A stretch of DNA of 39,724 nucleotides, from assembly GCA_031255175.1 (NCBI GenBank), contig JAIRTA010000020.1, positions 1-39,724 on the forward strand, given 5' to 3'. Shown in pieces: positions 26,007-33,878 of the stretch. Position numbers and translations under genes: made by a program. The notes under the pieces were generated by a model, which searched no databases, was not told where the DNA came from, and was given only the letters and a program-made list of their open reading frames with translations. The stretch's first letter is position 1. Each line of letters begins with the position of its first letter. The DNA comes from Oscillospiraceae bacterium (GTDB lineage: Bacteria; Bacillota; Clostridia; Oscillospirales; UBA929).

Positions 26007-27230
26007 TCATCCCCCCGCCGCGCGGGGCGCATCCCCGCCGCGTCCGGCGAGCAATTCGTCCAGGGCCTCGCCGAAAAGCGTCATGCCGCGGTCGATCTGC
26101 TCGGGCGAGGGCATGGAAAAATTGAGGCGGAACCCGGGGGACGGACGCCGGTCGTCCACGGCGAAGGTCTGGCCCGGCACGGCCGCCACTTTGCGCCGGC
26201 CTCCCAGCCGGCACAGCGCCATGCCGTCGTACCCGTCCGGCAATTCGCACCACAGGAAGAGCCCGCCGTCCGGGCGGACGCTCCGCACCCTGTCGCCCCA
26301 GCCGCGCACATGCTCAAACATGCGGTCGCGGCGCCGGACGTACAGGCGGCGGCAATCCTCGATGTGGGCGTCTATGTCGCACCGTTCCAGGTATTCCGAG
26401 ACCACCATCTGAAAGAACAGGTTGGTGTGCACGTCGGAGACCTGCTTGGCCACCGTCATCTTGGCGACGATCTCGCGCGGGGCGCACACGAAGCCCACCC
26501 GCATACCGGGCGAGATGACCTTGGAATACGAACCGAGATAGATGACGCGGCCGTCGGTGTCCATGCTTTTGATCGCCGGCACGGGCGCGCCCGAATAACG
26601 CAGTTCGCAGTAGGGGTCGTCTTCCACAATCAGCACGTTGTACCGGTGCGCGAGCGCGAGCATCCGCGCCCGCCGGTCGGCCGGCAGCGTGGCGCCGCTT
26701 GGGTTTTGAAACGTCGGGATCGTGTAAATAAATTTGGCCCGCGGCGTGTCCCGCAGCACGCGTTCCAGGGCCTCCACGTCCATCCCCTGCGCGTCCATCG
26801 GCACGCCCGCGAGTTTCGCGTTGCACGCGCGCAGCGCGTTCAGCGCGCCGATAAAGCTTGGGTCCTCGCAGACGACGACGTCGCCCTCGTTGAGCAGCAC
26901 CCGCGCCGCCAGGTCCAGCCCCTGCTGGCCGCCGCTGGTGATGATCAGATCGTCGTCCGGACCACCGACGCCGGCGCGCGCGCGCAGCCGGGCCGCCGTC
27001 TGTTCGCGCAACGGGCCGTACCCCTCCGTGATGCCGTATTGCAGTGCCGGCCCGGGGCGGTCCCGAAAGAGGCCGGAGGCGATTTTCGCCATGTCGTCGG
27101 CCGGGAACGTCTCGGGCGACGGATTGCCGGCGGCCAGTGAGATGACGGTCGGGTCCTCCAAGACCTTAAAAATTTCCCGGATGGCCGAGGGCTGCACCCC
27201 CGAGATCCGGTCTGAAAATGTGTACTCCAT
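26007..27230 (-). CDS. PLP-dependent aminotransferase, class I/II (2-aminoadipate/LysN-like)
   Basis: The 407-aa product is a fold-type I aminotransferase without the GntR DNA-binding domain that MocR relatives carry. Visible are SLAAGNPSPETFP, ITSGGQQGLDLAARVLL, the IPTFQNPSG segment (Asn176), VEDDPYCELRY with the pyridine-binding Asp, and Lys237 in GSYSKVISPGMRVGF, which binds PLP. Family members act on aromatic, branched-chain or aminoadipate substrates; the substrate here is open. Start ATG 27230 has GGGGAGG upstream; the track's extension to 27326 runs through the tandem-repeat leader. It has its own promoter at 27292-27320. Confidence 0.9.
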   Translation of the reverse strand: MEYTFSDRISGVQPSAIREIFKVLEDPTVISLAAGNPSPETFPADDMAKIASGLFRDRPGPALQYGITEGYGPLREQTAARLRARAGVGGPDDDLIITSGGQQGLDLAARVLLNEGDVVVCEDPSFIGALNALRACNAKLAGVPMDAQGMDVEALERVLRDTPRAKFIYTIPTFQNPSGATLPADRRARMLALAHRYNVLIVEDDPYCELRYSGAPVPAIKSMDTDGRVIYLGSYSKVISPGMRVGFVCAPREIVAKMTVAKQVSDVHTNLFFQMVVSEYLERCDIDAHIEDCRRLYVRRRDRMFEHVRGWGDRVRSVRPDGGLFLWCELPDGYDGMALCRLGGRRKVAAVPGQTFAVDDRRPSPGFRLNFSMPSPEQIDRGMTLFGEALDELLAGRGGDAPRAAGG

Positions 27231-27244
27231 ACCGCGCCTCCCCA

Positions 27245-27292
27245 CTGTCCCACATGCTATCCCGCATGCTGTCCCGCATACTATCCTTTGTA
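27245..27292. repeat. Tandem 12-bp repeats in the aminotransferase leader
   Basis: CTGTCCCACATG, CTATCCCGCATG, CTGTCCCGCATA and CTATCCTTTGTA follow one another without gap: three good copies and one decayed copy. They fill the space between the promoter and the ribosome binding site, so copy number would alter the leader length. Confidence 0.8.
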
Positions 27293-27320
27293 TCATAGCA
27301 CAAACCGATGCGGCTGGCAA
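27292..27320 (-). promoter_or_regulatory. Promoter of the aminotransferase gene
   Basis: On the minus strand TTGCCA, 17 bases, TATGAT, with TG one base before the -10 box (extended -10). Confidence 0.65.
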
Positions 27321-27456
27321 TCGCAACGGTGTGAATTTTTTGTGGAATCAAGACGTTCGGCGCAGATTCAGACGCGCGCGCCGGATGCGCGCAAAATGGA
27401 AATTATTGGAAAATCTGCTATGACGGCCGGCAATTTGAACGCCGGGCGCACCGCCG

Positions 27457-27492
27457 CGAAAAGAGAGACCCCGTGCGGGGCCTCTCTTTTCG
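27457..27492. terminator. Terminator downstream of the adhesin gene
   Basis: CGAAAAGAGAG/CTCTCTTTTCG arms with an inner CCCCG/GGGG stem. The U-rich side lies within the stem on both strands. It sits 85 bases after the adhesin stop. Confidence 0.75.
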
Positions 27493-27576
27493 ATGAGACT
27501 TTGCGTGCTTTCGTAAATTTTTATGTTCTTTTGTATGTCATTACACGGCATGGCGCTCATGCGGCCGCAGGGCGTC

Positions 27577-30500
27577 TCATTCGCGCTCCGGTTCGGCTTC
27601 TTCGCCGCGTTGGCGCCAGTCATGCCGGCGGCTGTCCGTCAGGGCCAGCGCGGAGCCGGCGACGGCCAGCAGCAGGCCGAGGAGCAAGAGCCAGCCCGCA
27701 ACGTCCGCGCCGCCTGTGTACGGCATGTCGCGGCCGCCGTGCGGCGGCGTGTTGCCTCCGCCGTCCGGGGGGGTGTCCTCGTTGCCGTACCCGGGCGGGT
27801 TGTTGTCACCTGCGTCGTAGGGAACGGGCGGAGGCGTGTCACGGGGGCCCGGTCCGTCCGGCTCATCCGGTTTGGAGGGTTCGGACGGTGTGGTCGGCGC
27901 AGTCGGTGTGGTTGGTGTGTCTGGCGTTGTGGGTGTGGTGGGCCGCGGGGGCGGCGGGGTGTTGCCGGAAGTGCCGGGCGGGGTGTATGTGTTCTTAAAC
28001 AGCGGCGTCTCCGCCGGATCGCCGTTTATCCACGTGACCTCGGGGCCCGTGGCGCTCACGAGAACCCGCGCGATGTGGGCGGTGCTGTCGTAGGTCCACC
28101 GCGCCGTGCCGCCGGGCTCCTCGGTGATCTTGAGATAATAAGTGCCGGGCACGAGGCCCTCGATCACGGGGAAGCTGAACGTCTGCGGCGCGCCGGCGGT
28201 GATCGCCCCCACCGTCGAGGCGCTGCGGGTCGCCACCGAGCGCAAATCGCTTGGACCCATCGGCGTCCCCGCGGCGTCGCGCACCTCTGTGAGCGTAAAT
28301 TTGAACACTTCCTGCGTGTCGTGGCTGACACTCTTGCGCCCCTGAATCTCCACGGAGTACCGCGGCAGATAGAGGTTTACGAACAGCGGCGGCATATTCT
28401 CCGAATACCGGGATTCCGGCCAATCGATCTTGACGCCGCCGTCCGCGCTCACCGTGACCTGCGCGATGTGGACGGCGCTGTCGTAGATCCACCCGGAGAC
28501 GGACCCCTCGTCCTCGGTGAGCTTAAAATAATAGGTGCCCGCGGTGACGTTTTCGATCACCGGGAAGGTGACCGTCTGCGACGCGCCGGCGGTAATCGTC
28601 CCCGCCGTCGAGGTCTTCAGGGTCTCCGTCAGCCGCGCGTCGTTCGGACCCAGCGGCGTTCCCGCGGCGTCACGCACCTGATCGAGCGTGAAGCTGAACG
28701 TCTGCGTCGTGCTGTTTACGCCGCTGATGGATTTGCGCCCGTGGAAAATAATAGAATATTTTGGCTGGTAGGCGTTGACAAACAGCGGCGGCTCGTCATA
28801 CGTAAAATCGGTCCCCGGCCAGCTGACCGTCGCGAGACTCGTGGTGGCGTCCACGTCCACCCGCGCCACATAGGAGGCACCGTCGTAAATCCAGTTCGGG
28901 GCGAAGCCGATCTCCTCGGTGAGTTTGAAATAATATGTGCCCGACACCCCCTCCGGGAAGACGATCTCCTCGAACGCGAAGGTCGCGGGCGCGCCGACGG
29001 TGATCGTCCCGCCGGTTTGGGCTATGTGTTCCTCAAACAGAGGCGCATCCAGCGGCGTCCCCTGAAGGTCGGCCACCTGCCTGAGCGAGAACCTAAACCG
29101 CTCCTCGGTGCTGCTCACGCCGCGGACGCCCTTGCGCCCGTATATACGCGCGGTGGAAGGCGGCTGGTGGTACACGTCGGTGACCGTGATCGTGACGGAG
29201 TCTGTTTCCAGGCCCTCCACGCTCACCAGATCCCTGTCGGCCTCGACCGGCGTGACGCTCGTGACCCGCCCGTCCGACGCGATCTCCAGCGTGACCGGCC
29301 CGGACAGCAGATCGTGCCGGCCGCCCGGCACGGACTCCTCGGTCAAAAGATAGGTCCCCGTGAACCCCGCGGGCAGCGTGTAATGCGGCAGTCCGGCGAA
29401 TGTGATGCCGCCCTGGGCATTTGTCCGGACCACGCCGGAATCGTAGCCGCCGCCCTCCCGGCGCAGCGAAAACTCGGCGCCCTCAATGGTGGGATGACCG
29501 GGCGCCCCGCTCCTCTTGCGAACCGAAATAAACGGCGCGTTGGGGACATTGAGAAATGTCACCGTCTGCGCGTTCTCCTGCTGCGTCAGCGACACGGACG
29601 CGGTCCGGCCGGTCGCAAACGAGCCGTCTTCCGAGACCCGGTACAAAACGGTGTTGGTCGTCTCGATCTCCGTCACCCGGTAGTCGCCCAGAAGGAGGCC
29701 GCCGATGGTGAGGGACGACCCGGCGGGCAGCGTGAAGAGACCCTCTTCCGCGTTGCGGATCCGGCTTATATGGATGCCTGTCAAAAGCCCCAAATTCACC
29801 GGGGCGCCTTTTCCGTCCGTCAGCCGGAACACAAACGGTTCCTCGCGCTCAAGCCCGGCCGTCATCTTCACAACCGTCAGCGTGCCGTGGCTCTCATCTT
29901 GCAGCGGGCGCAGCGCCTCTCCGTACACGGTGGCCGCCACATTGTCGGCCAGGCCGATGAAGGCCTGCACCGTCTGCCAGTTCTGCATCCCGTCCGGGTC
30001 CTGGTGCACCAGCACCATCGGCATATTTGTCACCGTTGTCTCCGTCCGTGTGAAAGCGCGGAGCTTCAGCCCCTCCAAAGAATACCCGGCCGGCACACGG
30101 AGATAAAACTCCTCGCCGCGGATCACGTAAGGGCCCGTGTCTCTGCTCCCGTATATGGTGTCGCTTTGCACCGGCTCGCCGCCGACGCCGTTCACAATGC
30201 CGATGGCGGACGCGTCGGGGCCGCCGCTCAGATCCAGAAAAATCTTGTCGTCGTCTTGCAGATACTCCCCCGACGTGGTAACGGCCGACACGGTGAACGG
30301 GCCGTAATATTCGCTGCCTCCCTCTGCCGCCATCTCCGTCTCGTCCCCTTCAATGACAACCTCCAAACGCGTATCATTGAGGGGGGTGGGGTTGGCGGCG
30401 TAGGCATCCGCCTCCGCGATGAGTCTGCCCATGAGGGCCACAAACTGCCGGTGCCGGATCCCGTTGCTGCTCAGGGGATCGCCGTTGCTGGCTTGGAGAA

Positions 30501-31110
30501 AGCTTGTGCCGAAATAGGCGACGTCCGGATTGGTGTAGTGCCAGACGCACGCCTTCGTCGCCATGACCGCCGTCTCCATTGTGATCTTCGGCAGCGGCCC
30601 CGTGTTGTCCGACAGATCGCTGAATCTGTCGTTTAAGGCGTCTACACTCTCGTCCGTGCCCCTGTACCCATTGACCATCAGCCACAAAAGTTCGTTCCAA
30701 TGTGCCTTGATGATGGCCGGCATCTCCTCTGGCGAGGTCGACACATAGCCGGGCACCCTGTCTGTGGCGTACTCGTTTTCCATTTCGGAAGAACCGCCGG
30801 CCTGTGCGTTGGCCTCACCGACGGCGTAGGAGTGAAACGGCACCACCGCGTCCGCGCAATAGATCTGCCGGAGCACCGGCTTGCCGTTCAGCTCGGCGCC
30901 CCCCAACGGGATGTCCCCCTTGCTGACCCACCAGTCGTCCGGCCCGCTGCCCGTCCTGTGGCTGTAAGTGATCTGGATCCCGTCGTCGTAGTGCAAAACC
31001 GCCGTGTAGCTGTTCGCGTCCGGCGCGGCCCCCGCGGGGGGTACGGCCAACAGCGAAATCAGAACCGCCGCAACCAAACAAGCGGCCAGCCGTTGCCTTT
31101 TTTGTTTCAC
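27577..31110 (-). CDS. Large sortase-anchored adhesin/pilin-like protein with thioester-type and isopeptide domains
   Basis: The 1177-aa product starts at GTG 31110, or TTG 31116, behind AAAGGAGG; the track start at 31170 precedes this site. Order: signal peptide (1-29); a domain like Cys-Gln thioester domains (about 35-220) with YCADA (Cys85) and ATKACVWHYTN; a beta region; a Cna-B-like domain (GTLTVVKM to DYRVTEIE); a SpaA/Cna-B domain (ISVRKRSG to TYLLTEES). Three repeats of about 105 residues follow, each with GRK near the start, YYFKLTE or YYLKITE, and a closing FVN or FKN. That is the Lys-Glu-Asn pattern of isopeptide-bonded pilin domains (Spy0128-like). A Pro/Thr-rich wall spanner, sorting signal MPYTG, membrane helix and charged tail end it. 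It likely binds host or matrix. No sortase gene is adjacent. Confidence 0.88.
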   Translation of the reverse strand: MKQKRQRLAACLVAAVLISLLAVPPAGAAPDANSYTAVLHYDDGIQITYSHRTGSGPDDWWVSKGDIPLGGAELNGKPVLRQIYCADAVVPFHSYAVGEANAQAGGSSEMENEYATDRVPGYVSTSPEEMPAIIKAHWNELLWLMVNGYRGTDESVDALNDRFSDLSDNTGPLPKITMETAVMATKACVWHYTNPDVAYFGTSFLQASNGDPLSSNGIRHRQFVALMGRLIAEADAYAANPTPLNDTRLEVVIEGDETEMAAEGGSEYYGPFTVSAVTTSGEYLQDDDKIFLDLSGGPDASAIGIVNGVGGEPVQSDTIYGSRDTGPYVIRGEEFYLRVPAGYSLEGLKLRAFTRTETTVTNMPMVLVHQDPDGMQNWQTVQAFIGLADNVAATVYGEALRPLQDESHGTLTVVKMTAGLEREEPFVFRLTDGKGAPVNLGLLTGIHISRIRNAEEGLFTLPAGSSLTIGGLLLGDYRVTEIETTNTVLYRVSEDGSFATGRTASVSLTQQENAQTVTFLNVPNAPFISVRKRSGAPGHPTIEGAEFSLRREGGGYDSGVVRTNAQGGITFAGLPHYTLPAGFTGTYLLTEESVPGGRHDLLSGPVTLEIASDGRVTSVTPVEADRDLVSVEGLETDSVTITVTDVYHQPPSTARIYGRKGVRGVSSTEERFRFSLRQVADLQGTPLDAPLFEEHIAQTGGTITVGAPATFAFEEIVFPEGVSGTYYFKLTEEIGFAPNWIYDGASYVARVDVDATTSLATVSWPGTDFTYDEPPLFVNAYQPKYSIIFHGRKSISGVNSTTQTFSFTLDQVRDAAGTPLGPNDARLTETLKTSTAGTITAGASQTVTFPVIENVTAGTYYFKLTEDEGSVSGWIYDSAVHIAQVTVSADGGVKIDWPESRYSENMPPLFVNLYLPRYSVEIQGRKSVSHDTQEVFKFTLTEVRDAAGTPMGPSDLRSVATRSASTVGAITAGAPQTFSFPVIEGLVPGTYYLKITEEPGGTARWTYDSTAHIARVLVSATGPEVTWINGDPAETPLFKNTYTPPGTSGNTPPPPRPTTPTTPDTPTTPTAPTTPSEPSKPDEPDGPGPRDTPPPVPYDAGDNNPPGYGNEDTPPDGGGNTPPHGGRDMPYTGGADVAGWLLLLGLLLAVAGSALALTDSRRHDWRQRGEEAEPERE

Positions 31111-31270
31111 TTTCAATACTCCTCCTTTTTGGGTACAAAGGCCCGCGTCAACAGATGTAAGAATTTGCATGTCATTCTTCTATAATAGTATCGCAGTAAA
31201 GCCGCCGGAACTGTAATCGTTTTTCCCCCACTTTGTTTAATATACACATATCGTCGGTACGGGCGCACAT

Positions 31271-31309
31271 CGAAGGGCCCGCGGACTTGTTTTGTCCGCG
31301 GGCCCTTCG
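31271..31309. terminator. Terminator downstream of the AhpF-like gene
   Basis: Perfect 16-bp stem CGAAGGGCCCGCGGAC/GTCCGCGGGCCCTTCG with a 7-base loop (TTGTTTT). Its AAGGGCCCGC core is shared with the eno hairpin. It lies 26 bases beyond the stop of the AhpF-like gene. Confidence 0.8.
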
Positions 31310-31334
31310 CTGTTTATTTACATATTTTGGTAAT

Positions 31335-32960
31335 TTATGCCTCCAACAGCTCCACGAGCTGTGTCACCGTCTTCTTCCCAAAGGAGACGGTGTCGTCGTC
31401 CAGTACGAGGCAGGGGACACTCATAACTTTGTACGCGTCTTTCAGCGCGGAAAAGTGATTGATGTCGTAGACCTCGGCGGTAATCCGCGGGTTCTCCGCG
31501 GCGATGCGCTGCGCCACCATTACAAGCTCGGGGCACATTGTGCAGGAGAGAGAGACGAGGATGCGCATACGCGCCGGGCCGAGGGCGCGGACCCGCGCCA
31601 GGGTGTCCGCTTCGAGCACCTGCCCCGGCCCCGCCGCGTTGTAAAGGCCGATGACGAAGGAGTTGAACTCGTGCCCGCCCGGTACGCCGTGGAAGGCGAG
31701 GCCGGTGTCCGTGCCGTCCGCCCGGCAGATCCGGACAACGGGCGCCTCCGCCGCTTCCGTCTCCTCCGCGACCGCGAGGGTGAGCTTGTCCGTCAGCCCG
31801 GTCAGCTCCCGCAAAAAGCTGCGCAATTCCTCCGATACAGGGCGGTCGTCCAGCGCGGCCCGCAGCAGAAGCGGCCGTTCCATCCGCTCAAAGAAGCCGG
31901 CGAGCTGGGCGACAACCTCCGGCGTAAAGAAACTCTCCGGCACCGCAGGCGACGAGGGCTTGGCCGCCTCCCGCTCCGGCGCCACACGGGAGACCGGCTG
32001 GCGGGGCACGCGGCCCGTCTCTTTTTGCAGGCGGGCCGCATACCGTTCCAACTCGGTGGCCGCCACCGCGCCGTCTCCGGTGGCCGTCACCATCTGCCGT
32101 AGGTTTTTGACGCAGACGTCGCCCGCGGCGTACACGCCCTCCAAATTGGTCCTGCGGTTTGCGTCGGCGATGATATAGCCGCGTTCGTCCAGCGTCACGA
32201 CGCCCTTGACCAGGGCGGTGGCCGGTTCATAGCCGGCGAAGACAAACAGGCCGAACGTCTCCCCTTCGGGCGGGCTGTATTCCCACGTCTCGCCCGTGTC
32301 TAAATTTTTCATCTTGGCGCGTCGCAGCGCCGTGTCTCCGGAGACCTCCTCCACCACAGTGCGGTAGTGGATTTCAATGTTTTCGTTGTTCTTCACGAGG
32401 TCGGCGGTCGCCTTGGCGCAGGTGAAGTCCGCGTCCCGCACCAGCACGGTCACTTTGCGCGCGTACTTGGTGAGAAAGACCGACTCCTCCGCCGCGGCAA
32501 ACCCACCGCCGACGACAAAGACGTCGAGGCCCGTAAAAAACTCCCCGTCGCAGGTGGCGCAATACGCCACCCCGCGCCCTTTGAACTCCGCCTCGCCCCG
32601 AAAGCCCACCATGCGCGGATGCGCGCCGGTGGCAAGGACCACGCCAAACGCCTCACGCGCGCCGCGCGACGTGCGAACCGTCTTGACGGGCCCGTCCAGC
32701 GCAAAGCCCTCGACCTCGGCAAGCAGGAACTCCGCCCCAAAGCGTTGCGCCTGCCGGCGCATGGCCAGCGTGATCTCCTCGCCGCTGCCGCGCTCGACGC
32801 CCGGGTAATTGACCACCTCCGACGTGATGGTAATCTGCCCGCCGAAGCGCTCTTTTTCCACCACGAGCACCCGATACCGCGCCCGGGCCAGGTAGAGCGC
32901 GGCGGTCAGGCCCGCCGGCCCGCCGCCGACGACAATCACGTCATAAAAGCCGTCGTCCAT
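31335..32960 (-). CDS. AhpF-like flavoprotein disulfide reductase with C-terminal thioredoxin-fold domain
   Basis: This 541-aa protein should pass electrons from NAD(P)H through FAD to the peroxiredoxin encoded upstream. The N-terminal 300 residues are a thioredoxin reductase: GGGPAG (12-17), redox CATC (134-137), second nucleotide site GGGFAAAEE (about 151) and GVYAAGDV. After a Pro-rich linker comes a tandem thioredoxin-like region with CTMC (473-476) and a cis-Pro loop SVPCLVLDD. In classical AhpF the thioredoxin-like domain is N-terminal; here the order is reversed. ATG 32960 overlaps the ahpC stop (TGATG), so translation is coupled. The track extension to 33017 lies within ahpC. Confidence 0.88.
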   Translation of the reverse strand: MDDGFYDVIVVGGGPAGLTAALYLARARYRVLVVEKERFGGQITITSEVVNYPGVERGSGEEITLAMRRQAQRFGAEFLLAEVEGFALDGPVKTVRTSRGAREAFGVVLATGAHPRMVGFRGEAEFKGRGVAYCATCDGEFFTGLDVFVVGGGFAAAEESVFLTKYARKVTVLVRDADFTCAKATADLVKNNENIEIHYRTVVEEVSGDTALRRAKMKNLDTGETWEYSPPEGETFGLFVFAGYEPATALVKGVVTLDERGYIIADANRRTNLEGVYAAGDVCVKNLRQMVTATGDGAVAATELERYAARLQKETGRVPRQPVSRVAPEREAAKPSSPAVPESFFTPEVVAQLAGFFERMERPLLLRAALDDRPVSEELRSFLRELTGLTDKLTLAVAEETEAAEAPVVRICRADGTDTGLAFHGVPGGHEFNSFVIGLYNAAGPGQVLEADTLARVRALGPARMRILVSLSCTMCPELVMVAQRIAAENPRITAEVYDINHFSALKDAYKVMSVPCLVLDDDTVSFGKKTVTQLVELLEA

Positions 32961-33523
32961 CAAAGCAATCCCACGAGATCCAAGCTCGGTTTGAGCGTCT
33001 TCGCGCCGGGCTGCCACTTGGCCGGGCAGACCTGGTCGCCGTGCTCGGCGACAAACTGGGACGCCTGCACCCGGCGGAACAGCTCGTCCGCGTTGCGGCC
33101 GACGTTGCCCGCGATCACCTCATAGGCGACGATCTTGCCCTCCGGGCTCACGATGAAGCTGCCGCGCTCGGCGAGGCCCGCGTCTTCGATCAGCACGTCA
33201 AAATTGCGCGCCAACTGCCCGGTCGGGTCGGCCAGCATGGGGTAAGTGATCTTTTGGATGGTCTTGGATGTGTCGTGCCAAGCCTTGTGCACAAAGTGCG
33301 TGTCGCAGGAGACAGAATAGATCTCGCAGCCGATCTTCCGGAACTCCTCGTACTTGTTCGCGAGGTCCTCAAGCTCGGTGGGGCAGACGAAGGTGAAGTC
33401 GGCCGGGTAAAAGAAGAACACGGCCCATTTGCCCAGCACATCCGCCTTGGTGACGGCCTTAAACGCGCCTTGGTGGAACGCCTGTACCGAAAAATCGCCG
33501 ATTTCTTTGCCGATGAGTGACAT
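32960..33523 (-). CDS. ahpC: Peroxiredoxin AhpC (typical 2-Cys)
   Basis: AhpC reduces hydrogen peroxide and organic peroxides. The 187-aa product has the peroxidatic Cys47 in FYPADFTFVCPTE and the resolving Cys166 in HGDQVCPAKW, as in E. coli AhpC, and the normal length. The ATG at 33523 follows AAAGGAGG, an ideal ribosome binding site. Its promoter is at 33570-33598, with a palindrome over the -10 region. It is co-transcribed with the AhpF-like reductase, whose start overlaps its stop, giving a complete NAD(P)H-to-peroxide pathway useful for an anaerobe exposed to oxygen. Confidence 0.96.
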   Translation of the reverse strand: MSLIGKEIGDFSVQAFHQGAFKAVTKADVLGKWAVFFFYPADFTFVCPTELEDLANKYEEFRKIGCEIYSVSCDTHFVHKAWHDTSKTIQKITYPMLADPTGQLARNFDVLIEDAGLAERGSFIVSPEGKIVAYEVIAGNVGRNADELFRRVQASQFVAEHGDQVCPAKWQPGAKTLKPSLDLVGLL

Positions 33524-33556
33524 ACGCGCAACCTCCTTTGAGAATTTGGTATTTTA

Positions 33557-33570
33557 TGGTTCTCTAACCA
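33557..33570. promoter_or_regulatory. Possible operator of ahpC
   Basis: TGGTTCTCTAACCA has perfect 5-bp arms around CTCT and abuts the ahpC -10 box on its downstream side. It does not look like a PerR box. The regulator is unknown. Confidence 0.4.
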
Positions 33571-33598
33571 GCGTACCATTTTTCCCTCTCCCTGTCAA
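33570..33598 (-). promoter_or_regulatory. ahpC promoter
   Basis: On the minus strand a perfect TTGACA, 17 bases, then a weak -10 TACGCT. A strong -35 with a poor -10 fits a regulated promoter. Confidence 0.55.
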
Positions 33599-33651
33599 TA
33601 TTACGCGCACGCCCCCGACAAATTTTTCGGGGGGCGAGAGGGAACAACGCC

Positions 33652-33678
33652 TGTAGGAGCGCACCCATGTGTGCGCCC
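33652..33678. repeat. Palindromic intergenic repeat, GTAGGGGCGCACC type
   Basis: TGTAGGAGCGCACCCATGTG plus TGCGCCC differs by one base from the reverse strand of 6117-6143, inside the thyA-folA tandem repeat, 27 kb away. The ends GCGCAC and GTGCGC pair. Confidence 0.85.
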
Positions 33679-33784
33679 TCCCGTTTCCCGTACGGCCCGC
33701 CATATTTTCAACGCCGTATCACATGTCCCCACAATTAATTGTCAATTGGGATGTTCCCCCGCGGCCTTGGCGTGTGGGAGTACC

Positions 33785-33806
33785 GCGGACGGATGGTATC
33801 CGCCCG
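33785..33806. repeat. Palindromic intergenic repeat, degenerate copy
   Basis: GCGGACGGATGGTATCCGCCCG keeps the GGAT/ATCC centre and CGCCCG end of the element at 25917-25941 but has lost the GTAGGGG end. Confidence 0.6.
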
Positions 33807-33878
33807 TGCGTTTGCGTTGTGGTCTCTGAATGTTGATTGCCATAGTTCTGCCTCTGCCTGGGCTGGGGACTGTGGGCC

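Larger units (their letters stand above)
27231..27576. other. Intergenic region between the aminotransferase and the adhesin
   Basis: This 346-base gap holds the aminotransferase leader with its 12-bp repeats, the aminotransferase promoter, about 130 bases without recognisable content, and the adhesin terminator. The short ORF 27166-27351 merely reads the 12-mers as DSMR repeats and has no start signal. Confidence 0.6.
33524..33878. other. Intergenic cluster of short repeats
   Basis: After the ahpC promoter this 355-base gap contains the 27-base palindromic repeat at 33652-33678, ACAATTAATTGTCAATTG at 33731-33748 and a GGAT-GGTATCCGCCCG palindrome at 33785-33806. There is no gene. It looks like a collecting place for small repetitive elements. 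Confidence 0.65.

Noticed and set aside
24820-26412. 530-aa plus-strand frame antisense to trpS and the aminotransferase
   Set aside because: It covers parts of two real genes and a spacer, with no start signal and no recognisable domain.
27245-27292. CRISPR-like or coding tandem repeat (DSMR peptide repeats)
   Set aside because: The 12-bp units have no spacers. The frame that reads them has no ribosome binding site and overlaps the promoter of the aminotransferase.
27523-30636. 1037-aa open frame on the plus strand antisense to the adhesin gene
   Set aside because: It is Arg/Gly/His-rich without any motif, has no ribosome binding site, and mirrors the GC-rich codon pattern of the real gene. 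The opposite frame has a signal peptide, repeats and a sorting signal.
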